Shown here: positions 6,520-6,787 of the stretch, in pieces
Position numbering within the stretch: position 1 is the stretch's first letter
How the letters are laid out: each line of letters opens with the position of its first letter
Source: JBGPYB01 sp041493035
Lineage (GTDB): Bacteria > Acidobacteriota > Vicinamibacteria > Fen-336
Reading direction: 5' to 3'
Assembly: GCA_041493035.1 (NCBI GenBank)
Contig: JBGPYB010000208.1
Location: 1-6,787, forward strand
Length of the DNA stretch: 6,787 bases
Program-made: the position numbers and the translations under genes
Notes under the pieces: model-generated
What the model saw: only the letters and a program-made list of their open reading frames with translations
What the model was told of the DNA's origin: nothing
Databases searched by the model: none

Positions 6520-6787
6520 ATGCGTGTGCGCGAGCGAATCGCCCTCGTCCGTTGTCGGCTGGACGGTCCCGAAGCGGAGCTGGCCTCGGCGGTTCGATTC
6601 GTACCTCTGGGCGAGTTCGAGCTGTGGCGGTTCCTCATGGAGAAACGCCACCGGCGCCGGGTCACCGTCGAAGCGGTCTCTCTGTGGATGGCCGAGGAGG
6701 CGGCGGTGTGGAATTCGGGTTTTGCTCCCGAAGAGCTGGAGCCGGTCCTTCGGGTGCGGCTCGTGTTGCCCGGCCCCTACGGCGTCC
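6520..6787 (+). CDS. unrecognised protein, 3' end outside window
   Basis: From the ATG at 6520 an open frame of 89 codons runs to the right edge with no stop. Third codon positions are mostly G or C and the composition is normal for a soluble protein, unlike the Arg/Gly/Ser-rich overlapping frame. The start is preceded by a good Shine-Dalgarno. The visible part starts MRVRERIALVRCRLDG and has a basic helix-like patch (EKRHRRR, about 41-47), a segment with several Trp residues (LWMAEEAAVW) and a C-terminal beta-like stretch ending LVLPGPYGV. No signal peptide or membrane segment is seen. I do not recognise a family, and no function is claimed. It follows tdk after a 121-nt spacer and may or may not be in the same transcript. 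Confidence 0.55.
   Translation, partial: MRVRERIALVRCRLDGPEAELASAVRFVPLGEFELWRFLMEKRHRRRVTVEAVSLWMAEEAAVWNSGFAPEELEPVLRVRLVLPGPYGV

Noticed and set aside
5226..6665. Minus-strand open frame of 479 codons across efp and tdk
   Set aside because: It is antisense to two unmistakable housekeeping genes. Long stop-free antisense frames are expected at this GC content.
6459..6787. Alternative open frame starting with ATG at 6459, reading to the right edge
   Set aside because: Its product turns into an Arg/Gly/Ser/Pro-rich string. The overlapping frame from 6520 has better composition, third-position GC and a better ribosome binding site.

Overview
This is a GC-rich window (strong G/C at third codon positions) from what looks like a Gram-negative-type bacterium. 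It has a lipoprotein signal, a membrane-anchored SppA-type protease and a YfgM-like anchored TPR protein, which all point to a two-membrane envelope. The EF-P loop variant and the style of the TPR protein suggest a deep-branching lineage such as Acidobacteriota or a related candidate phylum. That assignment is a low-confidence impression and was not computed. No mobile element, CRISPR array, tRNA or rRNA was seen.

Layout. (1) 1-1031, minus strand: the N-terminal 343 codons of a PDZ/S41-family serine protease lipoprotein, cut off by the left edge. (2) 1032-1166: a divergent intergenic region with a perfect 10-bp inverted repeat and weak candidate promoters facing both ways. (3) 1167-1907 and 1918-3636, plus strand: a two-gene operon of a membrane-anchored TPR protein and a full-length double-domain signal peptide peptidase, SppA. 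(4) 3647-5149, minus strand, convergent with sppA: a membrane protein with an N-terminal zinc ribbon, a TM segment, TPR-like helices and a C-terminal HExxH 'peptidase MA' domain. (5) 5150-5246: a second divergent intergenic region with a GC-rich hairpin, a perfect TATAAT -10 box and the efp ribosome binding site. (6) 5247-5807 and 5820-6398, plus strand: elongation factor P and a type II thymidine kinase, 12 nt apart and probably co-transcribed. (7) 6399-6519: a short spacer, followed from 6520 by the start of an unrecognised gene that runs off the right edge.

How they fit together. The left three quarters is rich in envelope proteolysis genes: an S41 lipoprotein, SppA with a TPR partner, and an anchored zinc metallopeptidase. 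The right part is housekeeping (translation and nucleotide salvage). I see no clear undescribed defence or mobile system. The items most worth checking are the zinc-ribbon/TPR/metallopeptidase fusion, the two palindromic intergenic regions, the EF-P tip loop that lacks the usual PGKG lysine, and the unidentified gene at the right edge.
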